Counted from the first letter of the stretch, positions 35,591-44,715 are shown. The stretch is DNA of 64,000 nt from Sphingopyxis sp. Root154 (GCF_001427105.1 NZ_LMGI01000001.1:186001-250000), one strand, 5' to 3'. The notes: a model not told the origin generated them from the sequence alone. Numbers and translations: made by a program.

Positions 35591-36444
35591 ACGCCTCTGG
35601 CGTTGAAGCGCCCGTGAGGGGTGCCCTGGCTGGCAAGGTCGCAATCGTGTCCGGGTCGGGGCGCGGCATCGGCCGCGCCGTCGCGCTAAAACTTGCGCAT
35701 CACGGCGCGCATGTGGTCGTGAACGACCTTGATGAAGACCCCGCGACGGAAGTCGTTACTGCGATTCGCGCGCGTGGCGGACAGGCGATCGCCTGCATTG
35801 GGAATGTGACAGCCGCGGACTTCGGGGAGCGCTTCGTCCAATCCGCGCTCGATGCCTTTGGCGGCTTGGACATCATCGTTAACAATGCCGGATACACGCG
35901 CGACGGCACGATCCAGAACCAGACCGACGAGCAGTTCCAGGCGATGCTCGACGTCCATGTGACCGCGCCGTTCCGCATTCTGAGAGCCGCAAGCGAGCCG
36001 TGGCGGGAATGGGCGAAGCGCGAGGCTGTCGAGGGACGCGAAGTTATCCGCAAGGTCGTGAACATCTCGTCTCTGGCGGGCACAGCGGGCAATGCAGGGC
36101 AGGTCAACTATTCCTCGGGAAAATCGGCGGTCATCGGCATGACCAGGACGTTGGCTAAGGAATGGGGCCGGCTGAAGGTATGCGTGAACTGCGTCGCCTT
36201 CGGCTTCATCGAAACGCGCCTGACCAAAGCGAATGATGATCCGGCATCGTCGATCGAGATCGAGGGGCAGCAAATTCAAACCGGCGTCCCATCGGCAATG
36301 CTGGGCTCGCTAAAGGCGATGATCCCATTGGGACGATCCGGCACGCCCACGGAGGCAGCCGGCAGCGTTTACTTCTTCTGCTCGCCGGACAGCGATTATG
36401 TTTCGGGCGAGGTGCTGGTCGTCGGCGGTGGCCTGAGCCTTTAA
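35587..36444 (+). CDS. Short-chain dehydrogenase (multifunctional-enzyme-like)
   Basis: This 285-residue SDR has the NAD-binding motif SGSGRGIGRAVALK, NNAG (IIVNNAGYTRDGT), and the catalytic Ser/Tyr/Lys in NISSLAGTAG...YSSGK. The long form with a 'DRDGT'-like segment resembles the dehydrogenase part of peroxisomal multifunctional enzyme 2, which oxidises 3-hydroxyacyl-CoAs. Together with the SCP-x thiolase just upstream this gives the last two steps of a beta-oxidation round for bulky acyl-CoAs. The ATG overlaps the thiolase stop. Confidence 0.87.
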   Translation: MNASGVEAPVRGALAGKVAIVSGSGRGIGRAVALKLAHHGAHVVVNDLDEDPATEVVTAIRARGGQAIACIGNVTAADFGERFVQSALDAFGGLDIIVNNAGYTRDGTIQNQTDEQFQAMLDVHVTAPFRILRAASEPWREWAKREAVEGREVIRKVVNISSLAGTAGNAGQVNYSSGKSAVIGMTRTLAKEWGRLKVCVNCVAFGFIETRLTKANDDPASSIEIEGQQIQTGVPSAMLGSLKAMIPLGRSGTPTEAAGSVYFFCSPDSDYVSGEVLVVGGGLSL

Positions 36445-36502
36445 TTGCGCCCCCTCCCCGCAGCATCGTGCCGGGGTTCGCCGTATTGGCTGCGCCTTTG
36501 CG

Positions 36503-37345
36503 CTACTGCCTGGACGCAGGAAAGCGGGGAAGCTTATGGATGTCATTGCTATCGTGCGGCACGATCAGGATCGCGTTCCGGCTGGCCGCTATGGCCTGAA
36601 GACGCTCAAGCGAGGCAAGGGTGTCGGCGCGATCCACATTGAATGGCGGAACGCCGCGCCGCGCGATCTGTGCCTCGAAGTGAACCGCGTCCCCGCTTAG
36701 CAGGATTGAACCGGTTGCGAGGCGGATCAGCAGGCCATAATGTCCAGCTGTATGCCCGGGCAGACGAAGCATGACGACCTGTTGGTCTCCGAAGATGTCA
36801 TAATCGCCTTCGACTGCAGTCACTTCGCGAGCCCCGTCGAGCCATGGACGAAGCGGTCCGGGATCGGCGCCGAACGGCGGATCGGGCTTGCGAAGCGCGT
36901 CGAAATCCGCCTTCCCCATCAGTAGCGTTGCCGCGGAAAATGCTTCGGCCTGACCGACATGATCGGAGTGGTTGTGGCTGATCGCAAGCAGCTCGATCTG
37001 ATCCGCGCGAACGCCGATCTGCTTCAACTGATCCGCGATCGAAACGTCCAGCGTTCCACTCAACGCCTGGCGAGGGTCGAGCGGCTGACCGATCAGCGCC
37101 AACGGCAACCCGGCGTCCCACAGCAGGAAACGTCCGCGATGCTTGATCAGATAGCAGCTGCCGACGAGCTCCATCCGCTTTTCACCATAGGCAAAGGTGT
37201 CGGAAAATGCGTCGGCTGCGACATCGAATCGGCCGCAATCCAATCGCCACAACTTCGTGGATTCATCCGCCACTGCCGCCGACGTGGACGGCGGCGTCAT
37301 GACCATCAAGGCACAGGCAGCCGCGCGGGCCAATCTTCGCATCAT
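36503..37345 (-). CDS. Exported metallo-beta-lactamase-fold hydrolase (lactonase-like)
   Basis: This protein of about 280 residues has a signal peptide (MMRRLARAAACALMVMTPPS...) and the MBL metal motif SHNHSDHVG (His124, His126, Asp128, His129), then GHTAGH (His198, His202) and a bridging Asp in LLSGDAVHF. The spacing and GHTAGH resemble N-acyl homoserine lactonases of the AttM/AiiA group and related exported lactonases. It breaks the plus-strand operon and has its own divergent promoter with a CCCTCAATTGAGGG palindrome 56 bp upstream. It may open a lactone in the catabolic pathway or degrade a signal. ATG 37345 or 37342, with GAGG upstream. Confidence 0.85.
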   Translation of the reverse strand: MMRRLARAAACALMVMTPPSTSAAVADESTKLWRLDCGRFDVAADAFSDTFAYGEKRMELVGSCYLIKHRGRFLLWDAGLPLALIGQPLDPRQALSGTLDVSIADQLKQIGVRADQIELLAISHNHSDHVGQAEAFSAATLLMGKADFDALRKPDPPFGADPGPLRPWLDGAREVTAVEGDYDIFGDQQVVMLRLPGHTAGHYGLLIRLATGSILLSGDAVHFEAQIARRGVPPFNVDRADTLASLERLQAIAASRNAILIVPHDSNDIHKLPRFPASRQ

Positions 37346-37400
37346 ACACCTCGCTGCTACTTCGGCCTCGAGATTCGCCCAGGCGGCGCCGAGACACCAT

Positions 37401-37482
37401 CCCTCAATTGAGGGGGGGTAGATCTCCGCCGCCAGCCTCACTCGCATCGGCTGGCGCAGCGGATGCTGACACCAGTTTGGGG
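37401..37482. promoter_or_regulatory. Paired CCCCAA/TTGGGG operators, site set A
   Basis: A perfect 14-bp palindrome CCCTCAATTGAGGG (37401-37414) lies 56 bp before the MBL gene. A half-degenerate copy CACCAGTTTGGGG (37470-37482) lies 91 bp before the crotonase start. The same motif pair occurs in the other divergent promoter of the cluster at 43030-43100. I propose they bind the LuxR-type regulator encoded between the two regions. Confidence 0.5.
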
Positions 37483-37572
37483 GGGATGGCCGCTCCACAG
37501 TCCGCTGCTAGCAAGCAACTGACGATCATCATGGCAAGCGACATGCATGGATTTGCGCGAGGACCCCAGACT

Positions 37573-38346
37573 ATGGCTTTAGTGGAAACCGCTGTTCACG
37601 GCGAAGTGAGCACGCTTACTCTCAACGATCCCGATCGCCGCAATCCCCTGTCGGAAGCGCTTGCGTTGAGCTTGCGAACAGCGATCGCTGCGGCTGGTCG
37701 CGATCCGCAGGTCAGATGCGTGCTTCTGACCGGCAAGGGCGATGCCTTTTGCGCGGGCGGTGACCTGGCCGCGCTGGATACGCTGTCTCCTGCCGAAGTG
37801 GCGCGCTTCATGGCTCAGTCGCAGGCGATAACGCAGGAAATTGCCACTCTCCCGGTCCCTGTCGTCGTCGCCATCAACGGGGCGGCCGCCGGCGCAGGCT
37901 TTTCGCTGGCTGTGGCCGGGGACGTCCTGCTCGCGGCGCAAAGTGCAGTTCTGATCCCGGCATTCCGGCGTGTTGGCGCCGTGCCTGACCTTGGGCTTAT
38001 CCATACGCTTCACCGCACCATCGGATTGCATCGTACGACCGACATCCTGTTGCGCGACAAGCCGATCGACGCCGCGACCGCGTTGCAACTCGGGCTGGTC
38101 AGCGAAGTCGTGCCGGATACGGACCTTGCGGATCGCGCAATGAAGGTGGCGGAAGATCTCGCTGCCGGTCCGACCGTCGCGCTGGGGCTTACCAAGAAAT
38201 TGATCCGCGTGGCGGCGACCGGCGCCAGCGACGCCTTTCTCATGGCGGAAGCGTCCGCCCAGGGCATCGCCTTTTCGACAGCTGATTTCCTCGAAGGTGT
38301 CGCCGCGTTCCGCGCTCAACGCCGACCCCGATTCAAAGGCAAGTAA
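37573..38346 (+). CDS. Enoyl-CoA hydratase/isomerase family protein (PaaG-like)
   Basis: This 257-residue crotonase has the CoA-binding FCAGGDLAALD and oxyanion NGAAAGAGFSLA motifs. Neither glutamate of true hydratases is present. Instead the segment AFRRVGAVPDLG matches the PaaG/isomerase pattern in which the aspartate of VPD is catalytic. An isomerase role on a cyclic or unsaturated acyl-CoA is therefore more likely than hydration. ATG 37573 fits the usual N-terminus (MALVETAVHGEVSTLTLNDP); ATG 37531 is possible. It is followed after 3 bp by the next crotonase. Confidence 0.86.
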   Translation: MALVETAVHGEVSTLTLNDPDRRNPLSEALALSLRTAIAAAGRDPQVRCVLLTGKGDAFCAGGDLAALDTLSPAEVARFMAQSQAITQEIATLPVPVVVAINGAAAGAGFSLAVAGDVLLAAQSAVLIPAFRRVGAVPDLGLIHTLHRTIGLHRTTDILLRDKPIDAATALQLGLVSEVVPDTDLADRAMKVAEDLAAGPTVALGLTKKLIRVAATGASDAFLMAEASAQGIAFSTADFLEGVAAFRAQRRPRFKGK

Positions 38347-38349
38347 GCG

Positions 38350-39219
38350 ATGCCGCAAATTTCCATCGAAACGCTCGAACATCTTCGATACGAGCAGCCC
38401 GCGCCCGGCGTTGCGCGGATCGTCCTCGCGAGGCCGCAAGCGCGTAACGCGCAAGGTCTGCGCATGACCTATGAACTCGACGGGGCGTTCCAGGCCGCGG
38501 CGCGCGACCCGGACGTCAAAGTCATCATCCTGGCAGGCGAGGATCCGCATTTTTCAGCAGGCCATGATCTGACAGAGACGGGTGAAGGCATCTGGCCGCT
38601 CGTCAGCCTTTGGAGCGACTTCGACGCCGGCGGCACCGAGGGTCGATATTGTCAGGAATCCGAAATCTATCTCGATATGTGCGAGCGGTGGCGGGCGCTG
38701 CCCAAACCGATGATAGCGGCGGTGCAGGGCAAGTGCATCGGTGGCGGGCTGATGCTGGCATGGGTCTGTGATCTCATCCTGGCGTCGGAGGACGCACAGT
38801 TTCGCGATCCGACCGTCGCCATGGGGGTGATGGGTACGGAATATTTCATGCACCCCTGGGAACTCGGAACGCGCAAGGCGAAGGAGTTCCTGATGCTCGG
38901 CGACTGGATGTCGGCGGCGGAAGGGCACAGGCTCGGCATGATCAATCGAGTGGTGCCGCGCCCTACGCTCGAACAGGCGGCGCTGGAGATGGCTCAGGCG
39001 ATCGCCGCCAAACCGCAGTTCGCGATCCGCGCGGCGAAGGTGGCGATCAATCATGCTCAGGACCAGGCCGGACGCGCGCATGCGATGCGTCAGAGCTTTG
39101 CGATGCACCAGCTGACCCACGCTAACAACGAACTGCAGAATGGGGCATCGATCATGGCGGAGGGAACCGCGCAGAGCGTTGCCAGGAAAATCGCTGCGCC
39201 GGGAGAGCGCGGTGAGTGA
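38350..39219 (+). CDS. Crotonase-family protein lacking both hydratase glutamates
   Basis: This 289-residue crotonase has the CoA pocket FSAGHDLTETG and the oxyanion loop CIGGGLMLAWVCDLI. The two catalytic glutamates of enoyl-CoA hydratase are replaced (GGGLMLAW and DPTVAMG in the usual positions), so ordinary hydration is unlikely. The large insert after FSAGHD (about 30 residues) could shape a bulky pocket. It shares the unusual GGLMLAWVCDLI signature with the crotonase at 55371 in the steroid-type operon, so the two are paralogues. It overlaps the next gene by 8 bp, in a tight operon. Confidence 0.86.
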   Translation: MPQISIETLEHLRYEQPAPGVARIVLARPQARNAQGLRMTYELDGAFQAAARDPDVKVIILAGEDPHFSAGHDLTETGEGIWPLVSLWSDFDAGGTEGRYCQESEIYLDMCERWRALPKPMIAAVQGKCIGGGLMLAWVCDLILASEDAQFRDPTVAMGVMGTEYFMHPWELGTRKAKEFLMLGDWMSAAEGHRLGMINRVVPRPTLEQAALEMAQAIAAKPQFAIRAAKVAINHAQDQAGRAHAMRQSFAMHQLTHANNELQNGASIMAEGTAQSVARKIAAPGERGE

Positions 39220-40024
39220 GCCTCCCCTGCTGATCGACTATGCAGCGAACGTCGCCACAGTAACGCTCAATCGGCCCGCCGCCTTGAACGCGCTCAGTCC
39301 GCAACTCGCGGTTGAGCTCGCCGATTGCTGGCGCGCGCTGGCGGCCGACAAAGCGGTGCGGGCGATCGTCCTTACCGGCGCCGGCGACCGGGCGTTCTGC
39401 GCCGGTGCGGACCTCAAGCGGTTTGTGCCGCTAGGCAACGGGATGCGCGCGCCGGAAGATGAGTGGGATCGGCGGGTGCTTGCCGATCCGAAGATTCTGG
39501 ACATAGCCTTGTTACGCACTTTCGACGTGGGAAAGCCCGTCGTCGCCGCGATCCAGGCCCAGGCGATCGGCGGCGGCGTCGAACTGATCCAGGCAACCGA
39601 CTTGCGCGTCATGGCGGACTCGGCGACGCTTTCGCTGAAGGAAGTGCAATGGGGGCTGTTCCCCGCGGGTGGCTCGACCGTATTGCTCCCGCGACAGCTG
39701 CCGTGGGTGATCGCCATGGACATGCTGCTGACCGGTCGAGCGATGACGGCCGGAGAAGCGCTGTCACACGGTTTGGTGAACCATGTCACGCAGCCGCATG
39801 ACACGCTCGCCACGGCGCTGCGGATTGCGACCGGGATCGCTGGCCTGGCTCCGCTCGCGGTGCAGGCCATCCGCCGTGCCGCGCGCCTCGCTCGCAGCAC
39901 CACGATCGAAGCGGGGATGGCGCTGGAAAGCGAGATTTCGGAGCCGATTTTTCACACCGCTGACGCGGTTGAAGGGCTCGCGGCATTCGCTGAGCGGCGT
40001 ACCCCGCGATATGTAGGCGCATAA
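39212..40024 (+). CDS. Enoyl-CoA hydratase
   Basis: This 270-residue crotonase has FCAGADLKRF, the oxyanion loop AIGGGVELIQATD with the first catalytic glutamate, and LSLKEVQWGLFPAGG with the second. Both are present, so it can be a genuine 2-enoyl-CoA hydratase. The GTG at 39212 has GGGAGAG upstream and the start overlaps the previous gene. It is separated from the next SDR by 2 bp. With the isomerase-like and non-canonical paralogues it completes a beta-oxidation set. Confidence 0.88.
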   Translation: MSEPPLLIDYAANVATVTLNRPAALNALSPQLAVELADCWRALAADKAVRAIVLTGAGDRAFCAGADLKRFVPLGNGMRAPEDEWDRRVLADPKILDIALLRTFDVGKPVVAAIQAQAIGGGVELIQATDLRVMADSATLSLKEVQWGLFPAGGSTVLLPRQLPWVIAMDMLLTGRAMTAGEALSHGLVNHVTQPHDTLATALRIATGIAGLAPLAVQAIRRAARLARSTTIEAGMALESEISEPIFHTADAVEGLAAFAERRTPRYVGA

Positions 40025-40026
40025 CG

Positions 40027-40794
40027 ATGGGGGATCCCCTGTTCGATCTTACCGGCCGCGCGATCGTCGTGACAGGCGCGGCATCCGGGATCGGCATCGG
40101 CATGGTCGAAGGGCTGACAAATGCCGGCGCACGCGTCGCGGGCTGGGACTTGCCGGGTCCGGCGCTTGAGCAACTTCAACTCAGACTCGCGGACAAGGGT
40201 CAGGGCATCGCGGTGCCCTGCGACATCCGCGACGAGAAAGATGTCGCGGTGGCGCTCGACACAACGGTTGCCGCACTTGGCCCCGTCACCGGCTGTTTCG
40301 CCAATGCCGGCATCGGCGGGCCTCGCAAGTCCGTAGCCAACAGCTCGGTTGATGATTGGCAACCCGTGCTGCGTACCAATGTCGAGGGTACGCTGCTGAC
40401 CTTACGCGCCGTCGCGCAATCGATGATTGCCGCGCAATGTAGCGGCACGCTGGTCGGCACGAGTTCGCTTGCTGCGGAAAGCGGCGCAGCGGGTTCGGCA
40501 GCTTACGGCGCCAGCAAGGGCGCGGTTCAATCGCTGATGCGAGCGCTGGCAGTGGAGTTGGCGCCGCACGGGATACGCGCGCATTCCATCCTGCCCGGCT
40601 GGATCGAAACCAACATGACGGCAACCGGACTGGCCGATCAGCGCATCATCGACAACGTCTTGCGGCGTATCCCGATGTCCCGCTGGGGGTCGCCGTCGGA
40701 CTTTTCTGGGCTCGCCGTCTATCTGATGAGCGACGCTTCGCGATACCAGACAGGCGGAAGCTTCGTCGTGGATGGTGGCTATTCGATTTTCTGA
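40027..40794 (+). CDS. Short-chain dehydrogenase/reductase
   Basis: This 255-residue classical SDR has the cofactor motif TGAASGIGIGM, an acidic residue after the second strand (GWDLPGP) pointing to NAD(H), and the catalytic SSLAAES...YGASK. The C-terminal PGWIETNM and VDGGYSIF are also typical. It is the last gene of the plus-strand operon that starts with the crotonases. It converges on the LuxR-type gene with only 2 bp between stops. It probably oxidises a hydroxyacyl-CoA or ring alcohol. Confidence 0.9.
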   Translation: MGDPLFDLTGRAIVVTGAASGIGIGMVEGLTNAGARVAGWDLPGPALEQLQLRLADKGQGIAVPCDIRDEKDVAVALDTTVAALGPVTGCFANAGIGGPRKSVANSSVDDWQPVLRTNVEGTLLTLRAVAQSMIAAQCSGTLVGTSSLAAESGAAGSAAYGASKGAVQSLMRALAVELAPHGIRAHSILPGWIETNMTATGLADQRIIDNVLRRIPMSRWGSPSDFSGLAVYLMSDASRYQTGGSFVVDGGYSIF

Positions 40795-40796
40795 TC

Positions 40797-41570
40797 CTAT
40801 TGCGGAAAATCGATCAAGCCGAGCGAGCAGGCGCGCATTAGCGCCTGCGCACGCGTCGTCGCACCCATTTTCGATCGAACGCGTTTGAGATGATCGCGAA
40901 TCGTCTGTACGGACAGGCCCAGGATGACGGCGGTTTCCTGCGCATTCTTGCCCAGGGCGACCCAGCGAAGACACTCGGCCTCGCGTCGGGTGAGCTTGAC
41001 CGCACCCGGCATCATCTCCCGAGTCAACTCATCCTTCAGGTCTTCAGCAATCATGTGCGAGAGGTAGAACAGGATCGCCATTGCGTCATCGAGGCCCGCA
41101 ATCTCCTCGCGTGACCGCTCGGAGTAGAAGGAGATGCACACCTCCCTGCCGGCGACCTCAAGGCGGACATTGACCCCGGTACGCATCCCGTAATCATACA
41201 CCCACCGCATCGTATCCACTTCCACCGCGGTCATGTTCGGCGTGCCGTCGGACAGGATGATGCGGCCCTGACGATTTTCCCATAGCAGCGGCTTGTTGCC
41301 GCTACCGGCAAAGTCGCCCGATGCCTTCATGCGGCGCATCGGATCCTGCTGGAAGCGGGTGGATGCCCATTGGCGATGGACTTCAGGCGCAATTCCATGT
41401 GCGATGCAAACCGATGGGCGCTCGACCCGCAGGCCCATATGATCGGACGATTCTTCGAAACTGAGTAGCATATGGCCAAAGCCGAGCTGCTTTGCCCGCT
41501 TCGCATGCTGCACGGCCGAGCCTTTTGCGCAGTCACGCAACTGCCGGAGACTGGGAACATCCTGGATCAC
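40797..41570 (-). CDS. LuxR-family regulator with autoinducer-binding-type domain (solo)
   Basis: This 257-residue regulator has an N-terminal autoinducer-binding-like domain (FGHMLLSFEES...HRQWASTRFQQDPMRR...PLLWE) and a C-terminal GerE HTH (LTRREAECLRWVALGKNAQE, SVQTIRDHLKRVRSKMG). The conserved DP pair and the tryptophan (PLLW) of TraR-type pockets are present. The tyrosine usually before DP is Phe and the region is altered, so the ligand may not be a standard homoserine lactone. No luxI gene is in the window. GTG 41570 has GGAGAG six bases upstream; a TTG 54 bp earlier has no site. It sits between two divergent promoters with repeated dyads. Confidence 0.88.
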   Translation of the reverse strand: MIQDVPSLRQLRDCAKGSAVQHAKRAKQLGFGHMLLSFEESSDHMGLRVERPSVCIAHGIAPEVHRQWASTRFQQDPMRRMKASGDFAGSGNKPLLWENRQGRIILSDGTPNMTAVEVDTMRWVYDYGMRTGVNVRLEVAGREVCISFYSERSREEIAGLDDAMAILFYLSHMIAEDLKDELTREMMPGAVKLTRREAECLRWVALGKNAQETAVILGLSVQTIRDHLKRVRSKMGATTRAQALMRACSLGLIDFPQ

Positions 41571-41636
41571 ACGCAACTCTCCGGCTAAAGCCGAAAGGCT
41601 AACACGCGAGGCGACACCGGGCAAATATCGGATGAC

Positions 41637-42971
41637 TTAATCAGCGGCCGTGTCGGCCTCGAATATGGGGAGCCTCACCGCGTCATAGCGACGGATGGAA
41701 CTCAGCCACATCACCGGCACCAGAATGAGCGCTGGCAGTGAGGCCAACATCATGGCCGTAACGATGTGCGCGGGCTCGTCGCCCATCCGATCGATGAGCA
41801 AACCGACAGTCAACGGACCGGCGGACGTCCCCAGCAGGCTGATGATGAACAGCATGAGTGTCGTTCCCTGCCCCCGCATTCGATTTGGAAACAGGTCCTG
41901 CATCATGATCGTTCCGGTGCTCGACGAGAACGGACCGGCTGTCACGAGCACGGCAAGGCACGTCCAGGCTTGCCATGGCGCTTCAGCAAACGGGAGCAAC
42001 AGCATGGGCGGGATCGCAATCATCGATCCGATCGCGGCGACCCGAAACTTGGCGGCCGGCGTACCACGAAGCGTCCAGCGGTCGCATAGCTGGACCCCGA
42101 CAAAAGCGCCCAATATGCCCCCTATGGCGAGCATGAAGCCCATCTGCGTGCCGACGGCCGCTATCGACAGATCAAACCTTCGGATGAAATAGGTCGGCAT
42201 CCACGCGTGTATGCCATAGGACCAGAAGGCCATTGCCGCCTGAGCGACATAGACGGCCAGAAACAGGCGCCAATGGCGCTTGAGATAAGGCACAATGCGT
42301 TCCGGCTCCAGACTCTCTGTCAGTGCGACGCCTTTGCGGGTCGGTTCCGGCATCAAGCGCACCAGGACTGCGATCAAAAGGCCAGGTGCCCCGATGAGCA
42401 CGAACACCAGCCGCCACGAGCCGATGCCGGCGATGGTCCACCCTTCGCGCTCGACCATCTCGAACACGATCCCGCCGACGATCATCGAAGCCCCGAGGCC
42501 AACGAATGCGCCCAGCATGTAAACGAACAATGCGCGGCTGCGGTATGCGGGGCGGAAGCAATCGGCCAGAATCGAGCAGGCCGCGGGCGCAAGACACGCT
42601 TCTCCGGTGCCGACGACCACGCGCGCCAGGAAAAGCCATGTGAAGTCCGGCGCCAGTCCGCACGCGATGGTGGCGAGGCTCCAAACCGCCACGCCGATCG
42701 CCAGAATCGTTCGTCGGTTGTGTCGATCGATCAGGCGGCCAATGAACAGCCCTGCCGTTGCAAAAAGGAACACGAACGCGAAGCCATACAGCAGGCTGAC
42801 CTGCGTGTTGCTCAGATTCAGGTCGGCCCGGATCGGCACGACCAGCAAGGAGATGATCTGGCGGTCGAGAAAGCCGAACAACCCGGCAAGAAATATCGTG
42901 CCGATGATGTAGTTGCGTTGCGCAGGTCCGGGATAAACGACCCCGGTATTCGTCGGCACCATGACTGTCAT
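41637..42971 (-). CDS. MFS transporter
   Basis: This 444-residue, 12-span carrier has the helix-1 segment GLFGFLDRQIISLLVVPIRA and loop motif GRLIDRHNRRTILA, and resembles the spinster-like/ExuT-type MFS branch found beside catabolic genes in sphingomonads. It is transcribed in the direction of the LuxR-type gene, 66 bp apart, and may be co-transcribed with it. A CCCCAAGTTGGGG dyad lies 59 bp before the start. It probably imports the substrate of the cluster; the ligand is unknown. Confidence 0.88.
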   Translation of the reverse strand: MTVMVPTNTGVVYPGPAQRNYIIGTIFLAGLFGFLDRQIISLLVVPIRADLNLSNTQVSLLYGFAFVFLFATAGLFIGRLIDRHNRRTILAIGVAVWSLATIACGLAPDFTWLFLARVVVGTGEACLAPAACSILADCFRPAYRSRALFVYMLGAFVGLGASMIVGGIVFEMVEREGWTIAGIGSWRLVFVLIGAPGLLIAVLVRLMPEPTRKGVALTESLEPERIVPYLKRHWRLFLAVYVAQAAMAFWSYGIHAWMPTYFIRRFDLSIAAVGTQMGFMLAIGGILGAFVGVQLCDRWTLRGTPAAKFRVAAIGSMIAIPPMLLLPFAEAPWQAWTCLAVLVTAGPFSSSTGTIMMQDLFPNRMRGQGTTLMLFIISLLGTSAGPLTVGLLIDRMGDEPAHIVTAMMLASLPALILVPVMWLSSIRRYDAVRLPIFEADTAAD

Positions 42972-43029
42972 CCCGCTCCTGCTCCCCTGTTCGTTCTATA
43001 ATGGAGAAACATTGGTGCCGCCCTCAAGT

Positions 43030-43100
43030 CCCCAAGTTGGGGGGGGGGCACCACCCCCGGAGCCGCGGCCTGGCTGGCCCACACCCCCCCACTATTGGGG
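43030..43100. promoter_or_regulatory. Paired CCCCAA/TTGGGG operators, site set B
   Basis: CCCCAAGTTGGGG (43030-43042) lies 59 bp before the MFS gene, and CCCCACTATTGGGG (43087-43100) lies 62 bp before the acyl-CoA ligase. Both resemble the palindromes at 37401 and 37470. The similar distance to each start suggests activation from next to the -35 region, as LuxR-type activators do. Confidence 0.5.
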
Positions 43101-43161
43101 AATGGGCCGTCACAACGCGCTGCGCTAAGAGAGACTCTCCACAGGTTGCACGGGGACATCA

Positions 43162-44715
43162 GTGCCAAACTTCGACAAAGAAATAACCGGAATCGTTGCT
43201 GGCGAGCGTCATGTGGATCACCCGCGCCTGGCCAGCATGGTTCGGCGCGCGGCATGCGGGTTCGAACGGCTCGGCGTCAAGCCCGGAGAAACCGTCGCCC
43301 TGTTGTTACGGAACGATATTCCATTCTTTGTCGCGACCATGGGTGCACAGGGAGCCGATGCCTATCCCGTTCCCGTGAACTGGCACGGTACCGCCGAGGA
43401 TGTGGGCTACATCCTGCGGGATTGTAATGCCCGCGTCCTTGTTGCCCACGCGGACCTTCTTGCGAAGCTGGGCGGAAACGTGCCGACGGGCTGCGCGGTG
43501 CTGTCGGTTGAAACCCCCGCCGAAATCATGGACATCTTTGGTTTGTCAGCGCAGGCCTGTGCCGTCGCCGAAGGCGACGTGAACTGGGATCACTGGCTCG
43601 AAGCGCAATCGGAACGCGTCGATCTCGCCAACAGCCTGCGCGGCAGCATTGTTTACACCTCCGGCACAACGGGTCGTCCCAAGGGGGTCGTTCGCGCGCC
43701 TGCCGCGGAGGAAGCGCGCGAACGGATGTTCGGTATCGTCGACGAAATCATGGGGGTTCCGCAAGGGGCGCCAATCCGGTCGGTCGCGACCGGGCCGCTC
43801 TATCACCCGGCTCCCAATTTTGCCGGCATGCGTGCGGCACAGCCAGGGTCGTTGATGGTGCTGCAGCCCAAATTCGATGAACAGGCCCTCCTTGAGATGA
43901 TCGAGCGCTACGCCATCACGCATCTCAACATGGTCCCGACCATGTTCATCCGCTTGCTGCGTCTCGACCAGAAGCTGCGCGGTCAATTCGATCTGACATC
44001 GCTTAGGCGCGTGACCCACGCCGCGGCGCCCTGCCCGATCGAAGTGAAGCACCAGATGATCGATTGGTGGGGGCCGGTGATCCACGAATTCTATGGCGGT
44101 ACCGAGACCGGAACCGTGACCATCCACGGGAGCGACGAAGCGCTGGCGAAGCCGGGCACGGTTGGCCGTCCGCTCAAGAATTGCATCGTCAAGATATTGG
44201 ATGACAACGGTCAAGAACTCCCGCCAAATCAGGAAGGCGAGGTGTTTTGCCGCAACTACAACCTCCCGGATTTCAGCTATATCGGCATGCCTGACAAACG
44301 AGCCGAAGTGCAGCGCGGTGACCTTATTACGGTTGGCGATATTGGATATCTCGATGATGATGGCTATTTGTTTCTGCGTGACCGCAAGCGAGACATGGTT
44401 ATCTCGGGCGGTGTGAATATCTATCCCGCCGAAATCGAACAGGCATTGGTCACCATGCCGGGCGTCAAGGACTGCGCGGTGTTCGGCATTCCCGCCGAGG
44501 AGTTCGGCGAATCCCTCTGTGCGCATGTCGAACTCCTCGAAGGCGCGACGTGCACCCCCGAAGAAATTTCGGACTGGTTGCGCGACCGATTGGGCAGCCT
44601 GCGCACACCGAAATTGATCAAGATCGCGTCCGACCTGCCGCGCGAGGACAGCGGAAAAATAATGAAGAAGAGCATCCGCGCGACGTATTGGGCCGCGACC
44701 GGGCGCAGCATTTGA
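43162..44715 (+). CDS. AMP-forming acyl-CoA synthetase 2
   Basis: This 517-residue ANL ligase has the P-loop YTSGTTGRPKG (165-175), EFYGGTETG, the hinge segment VGDIGYLDDDGYLFLRDRKR and the catalytic lysine in PREDSGKIMKK (Lys499). It is similar to the bile-acid and cyclohexanecarboxylate-type ligases, but the acid cannot be named. GTG 43162 has GGGGA upstream. It leads an operon with an M20 amidohydrolase and an alpha/beta hydrolase, so amide or ester cleavage probably comes before CoA activation. Confidence 0.9.
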   Translation: MPNFDKEITGIVAGERHVDHPRLASMVRRAACGFERLGVKPGETVALLLRNDIPFFVATMGAQGADAYPVPVNWHGTAEDVGYILRDCNARVLVAHADLLAKLGGNVPTGCAVLSVETPAEIMDIFGLSAQACAVAEGDVNWDHWLEAQSERVDLANSLRGSIVYTSGTTGRPKGVVRAPAAEEARERMFGIVDEIMGVPQGAPIRSVATGPLYHPAPNFAGMRAAQPGSLMVLQPKFDEQALLEMIERYAITHLNMVPTMFIRLLRLDQKLRGQFDLTSLRRVTHAAAPCPIEVKHQMIDWWGPVIHEFYGGTETGTVTIHGSDEALAKPGTVGRPLKNCIVKILDDNGQELPPNQEGEVFCRNYNLPDFSYIGMPDKRAEVQRGDLITVGDIGYLDDDGYLFLRDRKRDMVISGGVNIYPAEIEQALVTMPGVKDCAVFGIPAEEFGESLCAHVELLEGATCTPEEISDWLRDRLGSLRTPKLIKIASDLPREDSGKIMKKSIRATYWAATGRSI

